Below are positions 45,364 to 53,630 of a stretch of DNA of 64,000 nucleotides, piece by piece. This DNA is from Neobacillus niacini (lineage in GTDB: Bacteria; Bacillota; Bacilli; Bacillales; Cytobacillaceae). A program made the translations under genes and the position numbers. The DNA lies in contig NZ_JAMBOX010000005.1 in the NCBI RefSeq assembly GCF_023715785.1, positions 186,001 to 250,000 of the forward strand, in the 5' to 3' direction. Numbering within the stretch: the first letter of the stretch is position 1; the number at the start of each line of letters is the position of its first letter. The notes below the pieces were generated by a model. It worked only from the letters and a program-made list of their open reading frames with translations, ran no database searches and had not been told where the DNA came from.

Positions 45364-46115
45364 TGAATCAACCCCTCTTTATTTTCCCTTTTCAACTCAA
45401 TCAGTTCATTTAATTTTTTCATGGCCTGCCCAAGCCCGCCGATTTCATCAATTAACCCAACTTTTACCGCATCTGCCCCGATCACATTGGTACCAATATC
45501 TCTAGTTAAATTTCCTTTTGCAAACATTAAATCCTTAAAAGTCTCTTCTGGTATCTTTGAATGTTTTGTTACAAAATTGACGACCCGCTCTTGCATTTTA
45601 TCCATGTATTCAAAGGTTTGTGGCACTCCAATTACCAAGCCTGTAAGCCTGATTGGGTGAATGGTCATGGTTGCTGTCTCGGCGATGAAAGAATAATCAC
45701 AAGAAACAGCGATTGGCACCCCAATGGAATGCCCGCCTCCTAGGACAATCGATACGGTCGGTTTTGACAGAGTGGCGAGCATCTCGGAGATGGCCAGGCC
45801 TGCCTCGACATCACCGCCAACTGTATTTAGGATAATCAGTAATCCTTCGATGTTCGGATTTTGCTCAATTGCCACCAGCTGGGGAATAAGATGTTCATAT
45901 TTCGTTGTTTTGTTTTGAGGAGGCAAGGCCAGGTGTCCCTCGATTTGCCCGATAATCGTTAAACAATGGATCTTCGAATCCGGTGAAAGCTGCGGTACAT
46001 TTGTTTGCCCGAGCTGCTGGATTTTTTCCATTAAGGCGGAAGTAGGTTTTTCCTCTTTTTGAGGCTCGACGCCTTCTTGATTATTGGATTGGAATCTATA
46101 TAAATCGCGATCCAT
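45360..46115 (-). CDS. tepA: Translocation-enhancing protein TepA (ClpP-like protease)
   Basis: A 251-residue member of the ClpP/crotonase fold, described in B. subtilis as enhancing protein export and degrading spore small acid-soluble proteins during outgrowth. The catalytic Ser region is [13 protein letters not shown] (Ser around 140) and a His is in TMTIHPIRL (around 162); [13 protein letters not shown] precedes them. AAAGGGAG seven bases before ATG 46115 sets the start; the TTG six codons earlier overlaps the ribosome binding site. It lies between rnjB and ylzJ in the conserved order. Confidence 0.92.
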   Translation of the reverse strand: MDRDLYRFQSNNQEGVEPQKEEKPTSALMEKIQQLGQTNVPQLSPDSKIHCLTIIGQIEGHLALPPQNKTTKYEHLIPQLVAIEQNPNIEGLLIILNTVGGDVEAGLAISEMLATLSKPTVSIVLGGGHSIGVPIAVSCDYSFIAETATMTIHPIRLTGLVIGVPQTFEYMDKMQERVVNFVTKHSKIPEETFKDLMFAKGNLTRDIGTNVIGADAVKVGLIDEIGGLGQAMKKLNELIELKRENKEGLIQ

Positions 46116-46175
46116 TTTAATACTCCCTTTCAAACATGATATAGTTTAGTATTTACTTGCATGATAAATTCATGC

Positions 46176-46208
46176 AAAAAAGCACCGAGGGAATCCCCCG
46201 GTGCCTTT
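46176..46208 (-). terminator. Terminator after rnjB
   Basis: AAAGGCACCGGGGG and CCCTCGGTGCTTTTTT form a strong stem (minor mismatch at the loop) directly after the stop codon at 46210. Confidence 0.85.
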
Positions 46209-46209
46209 G

Positions 46210-47877
46210 TTAAACCTCCATAATAATCGGCAGAATCATAGGTCTGCGTTTTGTTTTTTCAAATAAATAGCGGTTTAAATCATCTCTGATTTCCTGTTTA
46301 AGGCTAGCCCAGTCGAATGTGGCTTTTGCAATATTACGGTCAATTATTTCTCGGACCAATTTTGTCGAATCGTCCATTAATTTTTCCGATTCACGCACAT
46401 AGACAAAACCCCTGGAGATGATTTCCGGACCTGCAGCAATTTTCTTTTCCTGTCTAGTTAGCGTTACTACGACAATCAAAATGCCGTCCTGTGACAGGAG
46501 TTTCCGGTCGCGCAAGACAATATTGCCAACATCGCCAACCCCAATGCCATCGATCAGAATATTGCCCGAAGGAACTTTTCCAGTGATGGCAATGCGTCCA
46601 TCTTTCCACTCAACAACGTCCCCACGGTCCGGAATGCAGATATTTCCATCAGGGATGCCACATTCCAATGCGATTTTTCGATGTGCTTTTAGCATCCGGT
46701 ACTCCCCATGGACAGGAATAAAGAATTTGGGCTGCATCAGGTTAATCATAAACTTTAATTCTTCCTGACTGCCATGGCTTGTCACATGGATGGTCCGCTT
46801 GCCCGAAACGACATTGGCGCCTGCACGGAACAGCATATCGATCGTTTTATACAAAAATACTTCGCTGCCTTTTAATGGTGATGCCGCAATCAGAACAGTG
46901 TCGCCCTGTTTAATATTCACATATTTATGTGTTTGCTTCGCCATTTTTTGCAGCGCTTCAATCGGTTCCCCTTGTGAACCTGTCATTAAGACAACAATTT
47001 CACGATCCGAGAAATTCTTTAGCTCCTCTACCGAAATAATCAAATCGTCGGCCACTTCCAAATAGCCGAGATCCAGAGCAATATGATAAATACGCTCCAG
47101 GCTTTTGCCAACAACGGCCACTTTTCGATTGTGCTCAGTAGCGGCATCAAAGATATGCTGAATTCGGTTTATGTCAGAAGCAAAACAGGCAGCGATGATT
47201 CTCCCTTGTGCATTATAGAAAGCATTGGACAGTTCGCGTTCCACAATAGCTTCAGAAGTTGTATAGCCTGGTTTCTCAGCCTCAGTACTGTCAGATAGCA
47301 GGCATAATACCCCCTGCTCGCCAATCGCAGCCATTTTTCCGATTTCAGGCTTGTAAAGTTTTGTGGCGGCCTGATCAAATTTAAAATCACCGGTATAAAC
47401 AATAACCCCTTCGGATGTATGCACACAAACTCCCACAGAATCGGGGATGCTATGGTTGGTTCGGAAAAAGCTTACATTAACCGAATCCAATTCAACAACG
47501 GTATCCGAATCTACTTCAATAAAGTTTGCATTTTTGTTATTGTCTTGTTCTTTTAGCTTTGCCCCCGCCAACGCCAGAGTCAATTTTGTGCCGTAAACAG
47601 GAACGTCAGTCAGTCCCAATACATAGGAAAGAGCGCCAATATGATCTTCATGTCCATGTGTCAGAAAAATGGCCTTGACCCGATCCTTGTTTTCTTTTAA
47701 ATAGGTAATATCCGGAATGACCATATCAATGCCAAGCATCTCTTCCTCGGGGAACATTAAGCCGGCATCTATTATCAATATGTCCTTGTCCACTTCCACA
47801 AGATACATATTTTTCCCAGTTTCCCCTATCCCACCAAGCGAAATAAACTTAATGGAATGATTTTTTTTCTTTATCAC
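46210..47877 (-). CDS. rnjB: Ribonuclease J2
   Basis: A 555-residue beta-CASP metallo-beta-lactamase nuclease that pairs with RNase J1 in mRNA decay and rRNA maturation. The zinc motif HGHEDHIGA is at about 75-83, and the beta-CASP region has CFASDINRIQ, MTGSQGEP and IHVTSHGSQEE. GTG start at 47877 with AGGAGG upstream. The position between dapA and tepA matches RNase J2 (formerly ymfA) rather than RNase J1, which lies elsewhere in Bacillus. The window thus holds three RNA decay enzymes: PNPase, RNase Y and RNase J2. Confidence 0.95.
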   Translation of the reverse strand: MIKKKNHSIKFISLGGIGETGKNMYLVEVDKDILIIDAGLMFPEEEMLGIDMVIPDITYLKENKDRVKAIFLTHGHEDHIGALSYVLGLTDVPVYGTKLTLALAGAKLKEQDNNKNANFIEVDSDTVVELDSVNVSFFRTNHSIPDSVGVCVHTSEGVIVYTGDFKFDQAATKLYKPEIGKMAAIGEQGVLCLLSDSTEAEKPGYTTSEAIVERELSNAFYNAQGRIIAACFASDINRIQHIFDAATEHNRKVAVVGKSLERIYHIALDLGYLEVADDLIISVEELKNFSDREIVVLMTGSQGEPIEALQKMAKQTHKYVNIKQGDTVLIAASPLKGSEVFLYKTIDMLFRAGANVVSGKRTIHVTSHGSQEELKFMINLMQPKFFIPVHGEYRMLKAHRKIALECGIPDGNICIPDRGDVVEWKDGRIAITGKVPSGNILIDGIGVGDVGNIVLRDRKLLSQDGILIVVVTLTRQEKKIAAGPEIISRGFVYVRESEKLMDDSTKLVREIIDRNIAKATFDWASLKQEIRDDLNRYLFEKTKRRPMILPIIMEV

Positions 47878-47960
47878 TACCCGTTTCCTCCTAAGTTGGT
47901 TTATGCCGATCGAAATCAGTTATGTTTATTATACTTGAAACAAGAAAATCTTTACAATCA

Positions 47961-47990
47961 AAAAAAAGAAAACCAACCGAAGTTGGTTTC
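47961..47990 (-). terminator. Terminator after dapA
   Basis: GAAACCAAC and GTTGGTTTTC pair around a four- to five-base loop, followed by TTTTTTTTGATTG on the minus strand, seven bases after the dapA stop. Confidence 0.85.
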
Positions 47991-47997
47991 CTTATGA

Positions 47998-48870
47998 TCA
48001 AAGTGTATTTAAAATTGAGGCTAAAGTGGCACGTTCCTGCTCTGTCAATCCTACCAGCGGCAGTCTGACAGAACCTACATCCAACCCTTTTAATTGCAGA
48101 GCTGTTTTAACCGGTGCCGGACTTGGTGCTTTAAATAGGCCTTCCATAATCGGCAGCAGTTTTTGGTGCAAGGCTGCCGCTTTTTTCGTTTCCCCATCAA
48201 AAAATGCCTTCACCATTTCCTGCATTTCATTTCCGATTACATGTGAAGCTACAGATACCACTCCCGTACCGCCAATTGAAAGGACTGGAAGCGTGGCCGC
48301 ATCATCACCGCTGTAGAGGACAAAATCATCAGCCGTGTTGGCAATAATGTGGGTCATCCCATTTAGATCGCCACTCGCTTCTTTTACCGCCACAATATTT
48401 GGTATTTTCGAGAGCCGAATAATCGTTTCAGGAACAATATTAACTACCGATCTGCTCGGGATATTATAGACCATGATAGGAAGAGATGTGGACTCGGCAA
48501 TGGCCTTAAAATGCTGGTAAAGACCTTCCTGATTAGGTTTATTGTAGTATGGCGCTACCACCATAATACCGTCCACACCAACCTGCTCCGCTTTTTTTGT
48601 CAATTCGATTGAAGCGTAGGTGTTGTTGCTGCCCGTCCCGGCAATAACGGGGATTCTTTTGTTCACAACCTTCATAACATGATCAAATAATGCCAACTTC
48701 TCTTCCTTTGATAGAGTCGGTGATTCCCCAGTGGTTCCTGCTACGACAAGCGACTCAGTTCCATTTTCTATTAAATAATTGACCAACTTCGTGGTTTTGG
48801 CAAAGTCAATATGCCCTTTTTTATCGAAAGGGGTGACCATCGCCGTGGCTACTCTCCCGAAATGAACCAT
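47998..48870 (-). CDS. dapA: 4-Hydroxy-tetrahydrodipicolinate synthase
   Basis: Condenses pyruvate with aspartate semialdehyde, the first committed step to diaminopimelate, lysine and (through DpaAB) spore dipicolinate. A 290-residue TIM barrel with GTTGESPTLSKEEK (around 44-57), the catalytic Tyr in MVYNIPSR (around 134) and the Schiff-base Lys in VAVKEASGD (around 163). AAAGGAG nine bases before ATG 48870 fixes the start and gives exactly the 290 residues of B. subtilis DapA. It is the end of an asd-dapG-dapA run and is closed by a terminator. Confidence 0.97.
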   Translation of the reverse strand: MVHFGRVATAMVTPFDKKGHIDFAKTTKLVNYLIENGTESLVVAGTTGESPTLSKEEKLALFDHVMKVVNKRIPVIAGTGSNNTYASIELTKKAEQVGVDGIMVVAPYYNKPNQEGLYQHFKAIAESTSLPIMVYNIPSRSVVNIVPETIIRLSKIPNIVAVKEASGDLNGMTHIIANTADDFVLYSGDDAATLPVLSIGGTGVVSVASHVIGNEMQEMVKAFFDGETKKAAALHQKLLPIMEGLFKAPSPAPVKTALQLKGLDVGSVRLPLVGLTEQERATLASILNTL

Positions 48871-48931
48871 TTTGTTTACTCCTTTCAAGAACGGATGCAT
48901 GTATTAATGGAACCCGTGTTCCTTAGCCTTT

Positions 48932-50176
48932 TTAAAAATCAGTTGCGTTTAGCTCAAGCGACTCTTCTTCTAAATGAAAAGCATCGTGCAAAGCATTAAC
49001 AGATTTTGCCAAATCATCCTGTTTCACGAGTACCCAGATTGTTGTATGGCTGTCTGCAGATTGCAAAATCCGGATTCCCTTATCAGAAAGAGCTGTTACA
49101 ATTTTTGAAGTGACGCCCGGAACACCGGCTATTCCTGCACCAACAACCGATACTTTTGCACAGTGACGCTCCACTACGGGGTCATGTCCCAATTCGTTTA
49201 ACACGGTGATCGCTTTGTCAGTCATGTCATCAGAAACTGTGTAAACGACCCCATTTGGCGAAATATTGATAAAATCAACACTGATTTTTTCATTGGCCAT
49301 CGCTTTAAACACTTCAGCTTGCAAGTAATACTGTTCTTTTTTCGCAAACACTTTAATTTGCGTGACATTGGAAACATGAGCAATCCCCGTCACCAGACGT
49401 TCCCTAATGTCACTTCCCCGATTATGTTTGGTGATGGAAGTGACCAGCGTTCCAAGAGAATCGGAATAAGTTGAGCGAATACGAATTGGAACCTTTGCCT
49501 GCATCGCAATTTCAACAGCCCTTGGATGAATAACCTTCGCTCCCTGATAGGCCATATTGCAAACTTCGGTATAAGTGACAACAGATAACGGGCGGGCATT
49601 TTCAGCAATCCGTGGGTCTGCTGTCATAATGCCTTCCACATCTGTAAAAATATCAATCCACTCGGCATTAAGTGCTGCACCAAGCGCTGCTGCCGAAGTG
49701 TCACTGCCGCCGCGGCCAATGGTAGTCACATCGCCGTTCTTCGCTGAACCTTGAAAGCCCGCCACAACTACGACATCATTGCTTTCGAGCTCCCTCAACA
49801 GCCGGTCGCATTTCATTTCCATAATTTTCGCATTCGTATGGTCATTATTGGTACGGAAACCTGCTTGCGAACCGGTTAACGCTGTCGCATTTATTCCGCT
49901 TTCCACAAGCATATTCGTAAACACTACACTTGAAATCACTTCGCCGCAGGACAATAATAAGTCATGTTCCCGTTTTGAGAGTCGGCTTGCATTCCCGCCA
50001 ATCAAAGACAATAGTGTATCTGTTGCATACGGGTCGCCGCTTCTTCCCATTGCTGATACAACTACGACTACTTTATATCCGTCAGCTAATGCCTTTTCGA
50101 TATGTCCTTGCGCTTGTATTCTGCCTTTTTCATCTTTAACAGATGTACCGCCAAATTTTTGTACGATGATTTTCAT
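48932..50176 (-). CDS. dapG: Aspartate kinase I (diaminopimelate-sensitive)
   Basis: Phosphorylates aspartate, the first step to lysine, threonine, methionine, diaminopimelate and dipicolinate. In B. subtilis DapG is the isozyme inhibited by meso-diaminopimelate and linked to sporulation. The 414-residue protein has the kinase signature KFGGTSV (6-12), GRGGSDTSAAALGA (around 165-178), FTDVEGIMTADPR and two C-terminal ACT domains (about 265-405). The start MKIIVQKFGG at 50176 follows relatives; an in-frame TTG lies four codons upstream. It is located between asd and dapA as in B. subtilis. Confidence 0.97.
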   Translation of the reverse strand: MKIIVQKFGGTSVKDEKGRIQAQGHIEKALADGYKVVVVVSAMGRSGDPYATDTLLSLIGGNASRLSKREHDLLLSCGEVISSVVFTNMLVESGINATALTGSQAGFRTNNDHTNAKIMEMKCDRLLRELESNDVVVVAGFQGSAKNGDVTTIGRGGSDTSAAALGAALNAEWIDIFTDVEGIMTADPRIAENARPLSVVTYTEVCNMAYQGAKVIHPRAVEIAMQAKVPIRIRSTYSDSLGTLVTSITKHNRGSDIRERLVTGIAHVSNVTQIKVFAKKEQYYLQAEVFKAMANEKISVDFINISPNGVVYTVSDDMTDKAITVLNELGHDPVVERHCAKVSVVGAGIAGVPGVTSKIVTALSDKGIRILQSADSHTTIWVLVKQDDLAKSVNALHDAFHLEEESLELNATDF

Positions 50177-50206
50177 GGTGACACCCAAACCTGCCTTTTT
50201 TGGCTT

Positions 50207-51256
50207 TTATTTTACTAACCCCAATTTCACTAATCTTTCCGCTATTTGTACTGAATTCCAAGCTGCTCCTTTAAGGAGGTTGTCGGAAACAACCCACATA
50301 TGAAAACCTCGTGGTTCATCGATATCATTTCTAATTCTGCCTACGAAGACCTCATTTTTCCCAACACAATCTGCAGGCATTGGATATAGCTGATTCTCAG
50401 GGTCATCCTGTAAAATCACACCTGGAGCATCCTTTAACAGCTCTTTGATTTCGGCTGCGTCCACATTGTCTGATTCAATTTCAAAGTACACCGATTCAGA
50501 ATGGCCAACTGCAACCGGAAGGCGAACACAGGTTGCAGAAACATGCAAATCTGGCGAATGCATAATTTTCTTTGTTTCATTAATCATTTTCATTTCTTCG
50601 AATGTATAACCATTTTCTTCGAATTTATCAATTTGCGGAATCGCATTGAATGCAATTTGATAATGTTTTTTATCTGATTTTACCGGAAGGATATTTGTTT
50701 CAAAGGACTCGTTATTTAAAATTGCTTTGGTTTGCTCCATCAATTCTTCGACCGCGGCGGCACCCGCACCTGAAACAGCCTGATAGGTAGAAACAATGAT
50801 TTTTTTCAGGCCATACTTTTGACGAATCGGTTCCAACGCTACAACCATTTGGATTGTAGAGCAATTTGGATTGGCAATAATCCCATTATGCTGAAGCAAG
50901 TCGGCTTCATTTACCTCAGGGACTACTAAAGGAATATCGGTATCCATTCGGAATGCACTTGTGTTGTCCACAACGATGGCGCCTCGTTTTACAGCTTCCG
51001 GGGCAAGTTCTTTTGATACACTGCCTCCTGCTGAAAATAATGCAATTTGCACTCCTTCAAAACTCTCAGGCTTGGCTTCTTGAACGATATGGTCCTCACC
51101 GTTGATATTGATTGTTTTCCCTGCAGAACGGGCAGATGAAAGCAAAGTAAGCTTTCCGATTGGGAAATTCTCTTTGATTAATGTTTGGATCATCTGTTGT
51201 CCAACCGCTCCTGTTGCTCCTACAACGGCAACGTGAAAACCGTTTTGCTGACTCAT
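50207..51256 (-). CDS. asd: Aspartate-semialdehyde dehydrogenase
   Basis: Reduces aspartyl phosphate to aspartate semialdehyde with NADPH. The 349-residue protein has the Rossmann motif [10 protein letters not shown] (10-19), the catalytic Cys in [10 protein letters not shown] (around 132) and the catalytic His in [12 protein letters not shown]. It is first in the asd-dapG-dapA group, which follows dpaAB; together they supply and use tetrahydrodipicolinate for cell wall, lysine and spore dipicolinate. A striking 14-base perfect hairpin lies 81 bases upstream of its start. Confidence 0.97.
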   Translation of the reverse strand: MSQQNGFHVAVVGATGAVGQQMIQTLIKENFPIGKLTLLSSARSAGKTININGEDHIVQEAKPESFEGVQIALFSAGGSVSKELAPEAVKRGAIVVDNTSAFRMDTDIPLVVPEVNEADLLQHNGIIANPNCSTIQMVVALEPIRQKYGLKKIIVSTYQAVSGAGAAAVEELMEQTKAILNNESFETNILPVKSDKKHYQIAFNAIPQIDKFEENGYTFEEMKMINETKKIMHSPDLHVSATCVRLPVAVGHSESVYFEIESDNVDAAEIKELLKDAPGVILQDDPENQLYPMPADCVGKNEVFVGRIRNDIDEPRGFHMWVVSDNLLKGAAWNSVQIAERLVKLGLVK

Positions 51257-51336
51257 TTTAGTTCCCCTTTCAAATCTACTGGCTGGGTTATTTCCTGCTT
51301 TTCTTCCAGTTTTAATATTAGTTTATTGGTCAACCT

Positions 51337-51368
51337 CATCAGTGGGTTATGGAAATAACCCACTGATG
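51337..51368 (-). promoter_or_regulatory. Perfect 14-bp hairpin between dpaB and asd
   Basis: CATCAGTGGGTTAT pairs fully with ATAACCCACTGATG, leaving a four-base loop. There is no T run behind it on the minus strand, while the plus strand continues ATTATTTTATTTTATC. It may be a weak terminator for dpaAB, an RNA-stabilising structure at the asd leader, or a protein-binding palindrome. Confidence 0.45.
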
Positions 51369-51434
51369 AATGATTATTTTATTTTATCATATTCCTAGAA
51401 AGAAATAACCTTTTTTAAACATTGGGGAATGAAT

Positions 51435-52034
51435 TTAATCTCCATCTTTATATCTTTCGACCAGAACAGGCTGCAACTGCCTTCCTTCCAATGCCTCTTC
51501 CACGGTTTGAGTCAGCAAGGCCATTCTTGCTACCAACGAGTTTGGTTTCTTGAGTGGATCATCCTGGCCATATGGGATAAAGTAAATGTTTTTGGTGGCC
51601 ATTAATCTCATCAAATTCACGCCATTTAACCCTAAAGCATCATTGGTGGATATGCCAAGCACAACCGGCTGTTGGTTTCTTAACGTCGCTTTGGCGGCCA
51701 TTAACACAGGGCTGTCATTAATGGCATTGGCAAATTTACTCATTGATACGCCTGTCATCGGTGCAATAACCATGCAGTCCAATGGCGTTTTTGGCCCTAA
51801 TGGTTCAGCCTTGACAATGGAATCAATCACCTTATTGCCTGTTAAATCCTCAATCCGCTGAACCCAGTCCTCTCCTTTTCCAAAGCGGGTTTCGGTATTT
51901 TTCACTGTAAAGGTGACAATCGGAATGACCTCTGCACCGGCTTGCACCAGTTTCTCAATTTCAGGAAACACAGCGTCATACGTACAATGGGACCCGGTTA
52001 GGCCAAATCCAATTCTTTTTCCATTTAAACTCAT
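51435..52034 (-). CDS. dpaB: Dipicolinate synthase subunit B
   Basis: With DpaA it makes dipicolinic acid from tetrahydrodipicolinate in the mother cell; the product is loaded into the spore with calcium. The 199-residue protein belongs to the flavoprotein-like family (Dfp/UbiX fold): GFGLTGSHCTYDAV at 8-21 and PMTGVSMSKFANAIND in the middle. The start overlaps the dpaA stop by one base (TAATG), with GAAAGGGG upstream, so the two subunits are translationally coupled. Confidence 0.97.
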   Translation of the reverse strand: MSLNGKRIGFGLTGSHCTYDAVFPEIEKLVQAGAEVIPIVTFTVKNTETRFGKGEDWVQRIEDLTGNKVIDSIVKAEPLGPKTPLDCMVIAPMTGVSMSKFANAINDSPVLMAAKATLRNQQPVVLGISTNDALGLNGVNLMRLMATKNIYFIPYGQDDPLKKPNSLVARMALLTQTVEEALEGRQLQPVLVERYKDGD

Positions 52035-52933
52035 TATGCATTCCCCTTTCTATTTTGACCGGATTCCCGAAGCAATTGTGTGAGAACATCGGCTAAAATC
52101 TGCCCGGCCGTTTTTGGAGCAACAATCCCCGGCAAACTTGGTGCCAAGAGTGCTTTAATCCCCCGCTTTTCCGCATAGCGGAAATCGGTTCCTCCTGGTT
52201 TTGAGGCAATGTCAATCACAAGAGTATGGGTAGGCAGTTTGGCTATGACTGCCGGAGTCACTATTAATAGGGGGATTGTATTAATTAAAATGTCAGTGTC
52301 TGTTACCTCTTTTTCCGTATCGTCCAAATGAAATGGCTTCAAGCCCATTTCTGTGATTCTGGCAAGATGCTCGCTTCTTCTTGCTCCGACCTTTACCTTG
52401 GCACCCAAGGCATGAAATGCCCTGGCTATGCTCATCCCGCACCGTCCTAATCCAAGCACGGTCACATTGGAGCCATGGATGGTAAAGTCCGTATGTTGAA
52501 TGGCCATCATGATTGTTCCTTCCACAGTCGGGATGGAATTATAAATGGCCACATCATCCCTCGCAAACAACTGGACAAGTTTTTTCTTGGACTGCTTTAC
52601 GATTCCATCCAGATATGAATTGGTAATTCCAGAATAAATCGTACAATGTTCGGGCGTTTTTGAAAGAATATCTTCTGTTAGGACTACTTTCTCGTTAGAG
52701 AAAATGGTCTCAACCTGCCCTTCTAAATTAGTGCCTGCTACTGGCAAAATCATTGCATCTATATTCGAAAAGTCAACCTCATCCAGCTTTTCCTTGACTG
52801 CACCGGTGAAGGCGTGGTCTAGCTGCTCAAAACCGATTAATGACAATCTTGCATCCAATTCGGTTAACTTTCGGATAATTTCCAGCTGTCTGGCATCTCC
52901 ACCAATAACGGCTATCTGCATCCCTGTCAGCAT
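52034..52933 (-). CDS. dpaA: Dipicolinate synthase subunit A
   Basis: The NAD(P)-binding subunit of dipicolinate synthase (SpoVFA). A 299-residue protein beginning MLTGMQIAVIGGDARQLEI, with a second dinucleotide-binding motif VLGLGRCGMSIARAF (around 155-169) and the conserved SKPGGTDF and APSLPGIVAPKTAGQIL near the end. The frame is open 13 codons further, but AAGGTG nine bases before ATG 52933 and the B. subtilis start MLTG agree. A candidate sigma-K promoter lies at 52998-53026, matching mother-cell expression. Confidence 0.97.
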   Translation of the reverse strand: MLTGMQIAVIGGDARQLEIIRKLTELDARLSLIGFEQLDHAFTGAVKEKLDEVDFSNIDAMILPVAGTNLEGQVETIFSNEKVVLTEDILSKTPEHCTIYSGITNSYLDGIVKQSKKKLVQLFARDDVAIYNSIPTVEGTIMMAIQHTDFTIHGSNVTVLGLGRCGMSIARAFHALGAKVKVGARRSEHLARITEMGLKPFHLDDTEKEVTDTDILINTIPLLIVTPAVIAKLPTHTLVIDIASKPGGTDFRYAEKRGIKALLAPSLPGIVAPKTAGQILADVLTQLLRESGQNRKGNA

Positions 52934-52997
52934 GAAAATATTCACCTTCTTTTTTAAAGAATCCTTTCGCAATCTCTCTTTGAGCTTTTCACTTCAA

Positions 52998-53026
52998 CAT
53001 CTTATGTAACAAAGATTCATTCGGTG
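52998..53026 (-). promoter_or_regulatory. Candidate sigma-K promoter of dpaAB
   Basis: On the minus strand CACC (53026-53023) is 16 bases from CATAAGATG (53006-52998). The consensus is mACm-N15/16-CATAnnnTA, so one -10 base deviates, the same deviation seen at cotE. dpaAB is a known sigma-K operon in B. subtilis. Confidence 0.5.
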
Positions 53027-53050
53027 AGTATTCCACACTTACGAAATAAA

Positions 53051-53086
53051 AAAAGCCCAAGCAAATGTTGATTTGCTTGGGCTTTT
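53051..53086 (-). terminator. Terminator after ymxH, 16-bp perfect stem
   Basis: AAAAGCCCAAGCAAAT and ATTTGCTTGGGCTTTT pair perfectly around a four-base loop; TTTTATT continues on the minus strand. Confidence 0.9.
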
Positions 53087-53093
53087 GACACTT

Positions 53094-53336
53094 TTATTCA
53101 TCTTCGTGAACATCAATAATGATCATATCGGAACCGATTTTTTTTATGTGTTGCCAAGGAACCCGGATTTCTCCTCCTTGCTTGCGAAACCCAAACCATT
53201 TTACCGAAGGAATTAACAGCGCCTGAACTTGTCCGGTAGTTTCATTGATTTCCAGATCCGTCTGCCCCAATACCCCAAGGCGCTCTGCCTTCTTCACGTC
53301 CACTATTTCTTTTCCACTTAACTCACTCAGCCTCAT
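53094..53336 (-). CDS. ymxH: YlmC/YmxH family sporulation protein (PRC barrel)
   Basis: An 80-residue PRC-barrel protein (MRLSELSGKEIVDVKKAERL, LEINETTGQVQALLIPS, VPWQHIKKIGSDMIIID), matching YmxH of Bacillus, which is associated with sporulation but has no defined activity. It sits between mlpA and dpaA in the conserved order and has its own strong terminator. GAGGGGAG precedes ATG 53336. Confidence 0.93.
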   Translation of the reverse strand: MRLSELSGKEIVDVKKAERLGVLGQTDLEINETTGQVQALLIPSVKWFGFRKQGGEIRVPWQHIKKIGSDMIIIDVHEDE

Positions 53337-53467
53337 ATAAAGAACTCCCCTCTACCCTTTTTATATTAGTTTATAGAAGGAAGTCCATATTTAGACTAAG
53401 GAAAAATCGAAGCTTCATCTCTTTAAAATCTTAGAGTTTAATGTTTGGATTGAACCTGCTATTGGGC

Positions 53468-53530
53468 CTGTTGATTTGCGCTCCAGGTGCTTCGCTTTCC
53501 GCGGGCGTGCCGGGGAGCGCAAATCAACAG
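53468..53530. repeat. Inverted-repeat element with 17-bp perfect arms
   Basis: CTGTTGATTTGCGCTCC (53468-53484) pairs with GGAGCGCAAATCAACAG (53514-53530). The 29-base GC-rich loop contains CTTCGCTTTCCGCGGGCG, which I recognise as the core of a repeat common in Bacillaceae intergenic regions. This copy seems shortened. It lies in the 294-base gap between mlpA and ymxH, which has no gene. Confidence 0.7.
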
Positions 53531-53579
53531 ACTATTGGCATAGACCGACCATTAATAAAGAACACACCACTACAAAATG

Positions 53580-53610
53580 AAAAAAGGCCATCGAAGTTTA
53601 TCGACAGCCT
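53580..53610 (-). terminator. Terminator after mlpA
   Basis: AAGGCTGTCGA and TCGATGGCCTT pair with one wobble or mismatch around a short loop, followed by TTTTCATTTTG on the minus strand. Confidence 0.75.
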
Positions 53611-53630
53611 TACATTTCCTTATCCGGATA

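Noticed and set aside
49779..50303. 174-codon plus-strand frame over dapG and asd
   Set aside because: Antisense to two genes with catalytic motifs intact; no ribosome binding site and no family.
51257..51434. Lysine riboswitch or T-box ahead of asd
   Set aside because: The gap is short, contains only one simple hairpin and lacks the conserved elements of either RNA class.
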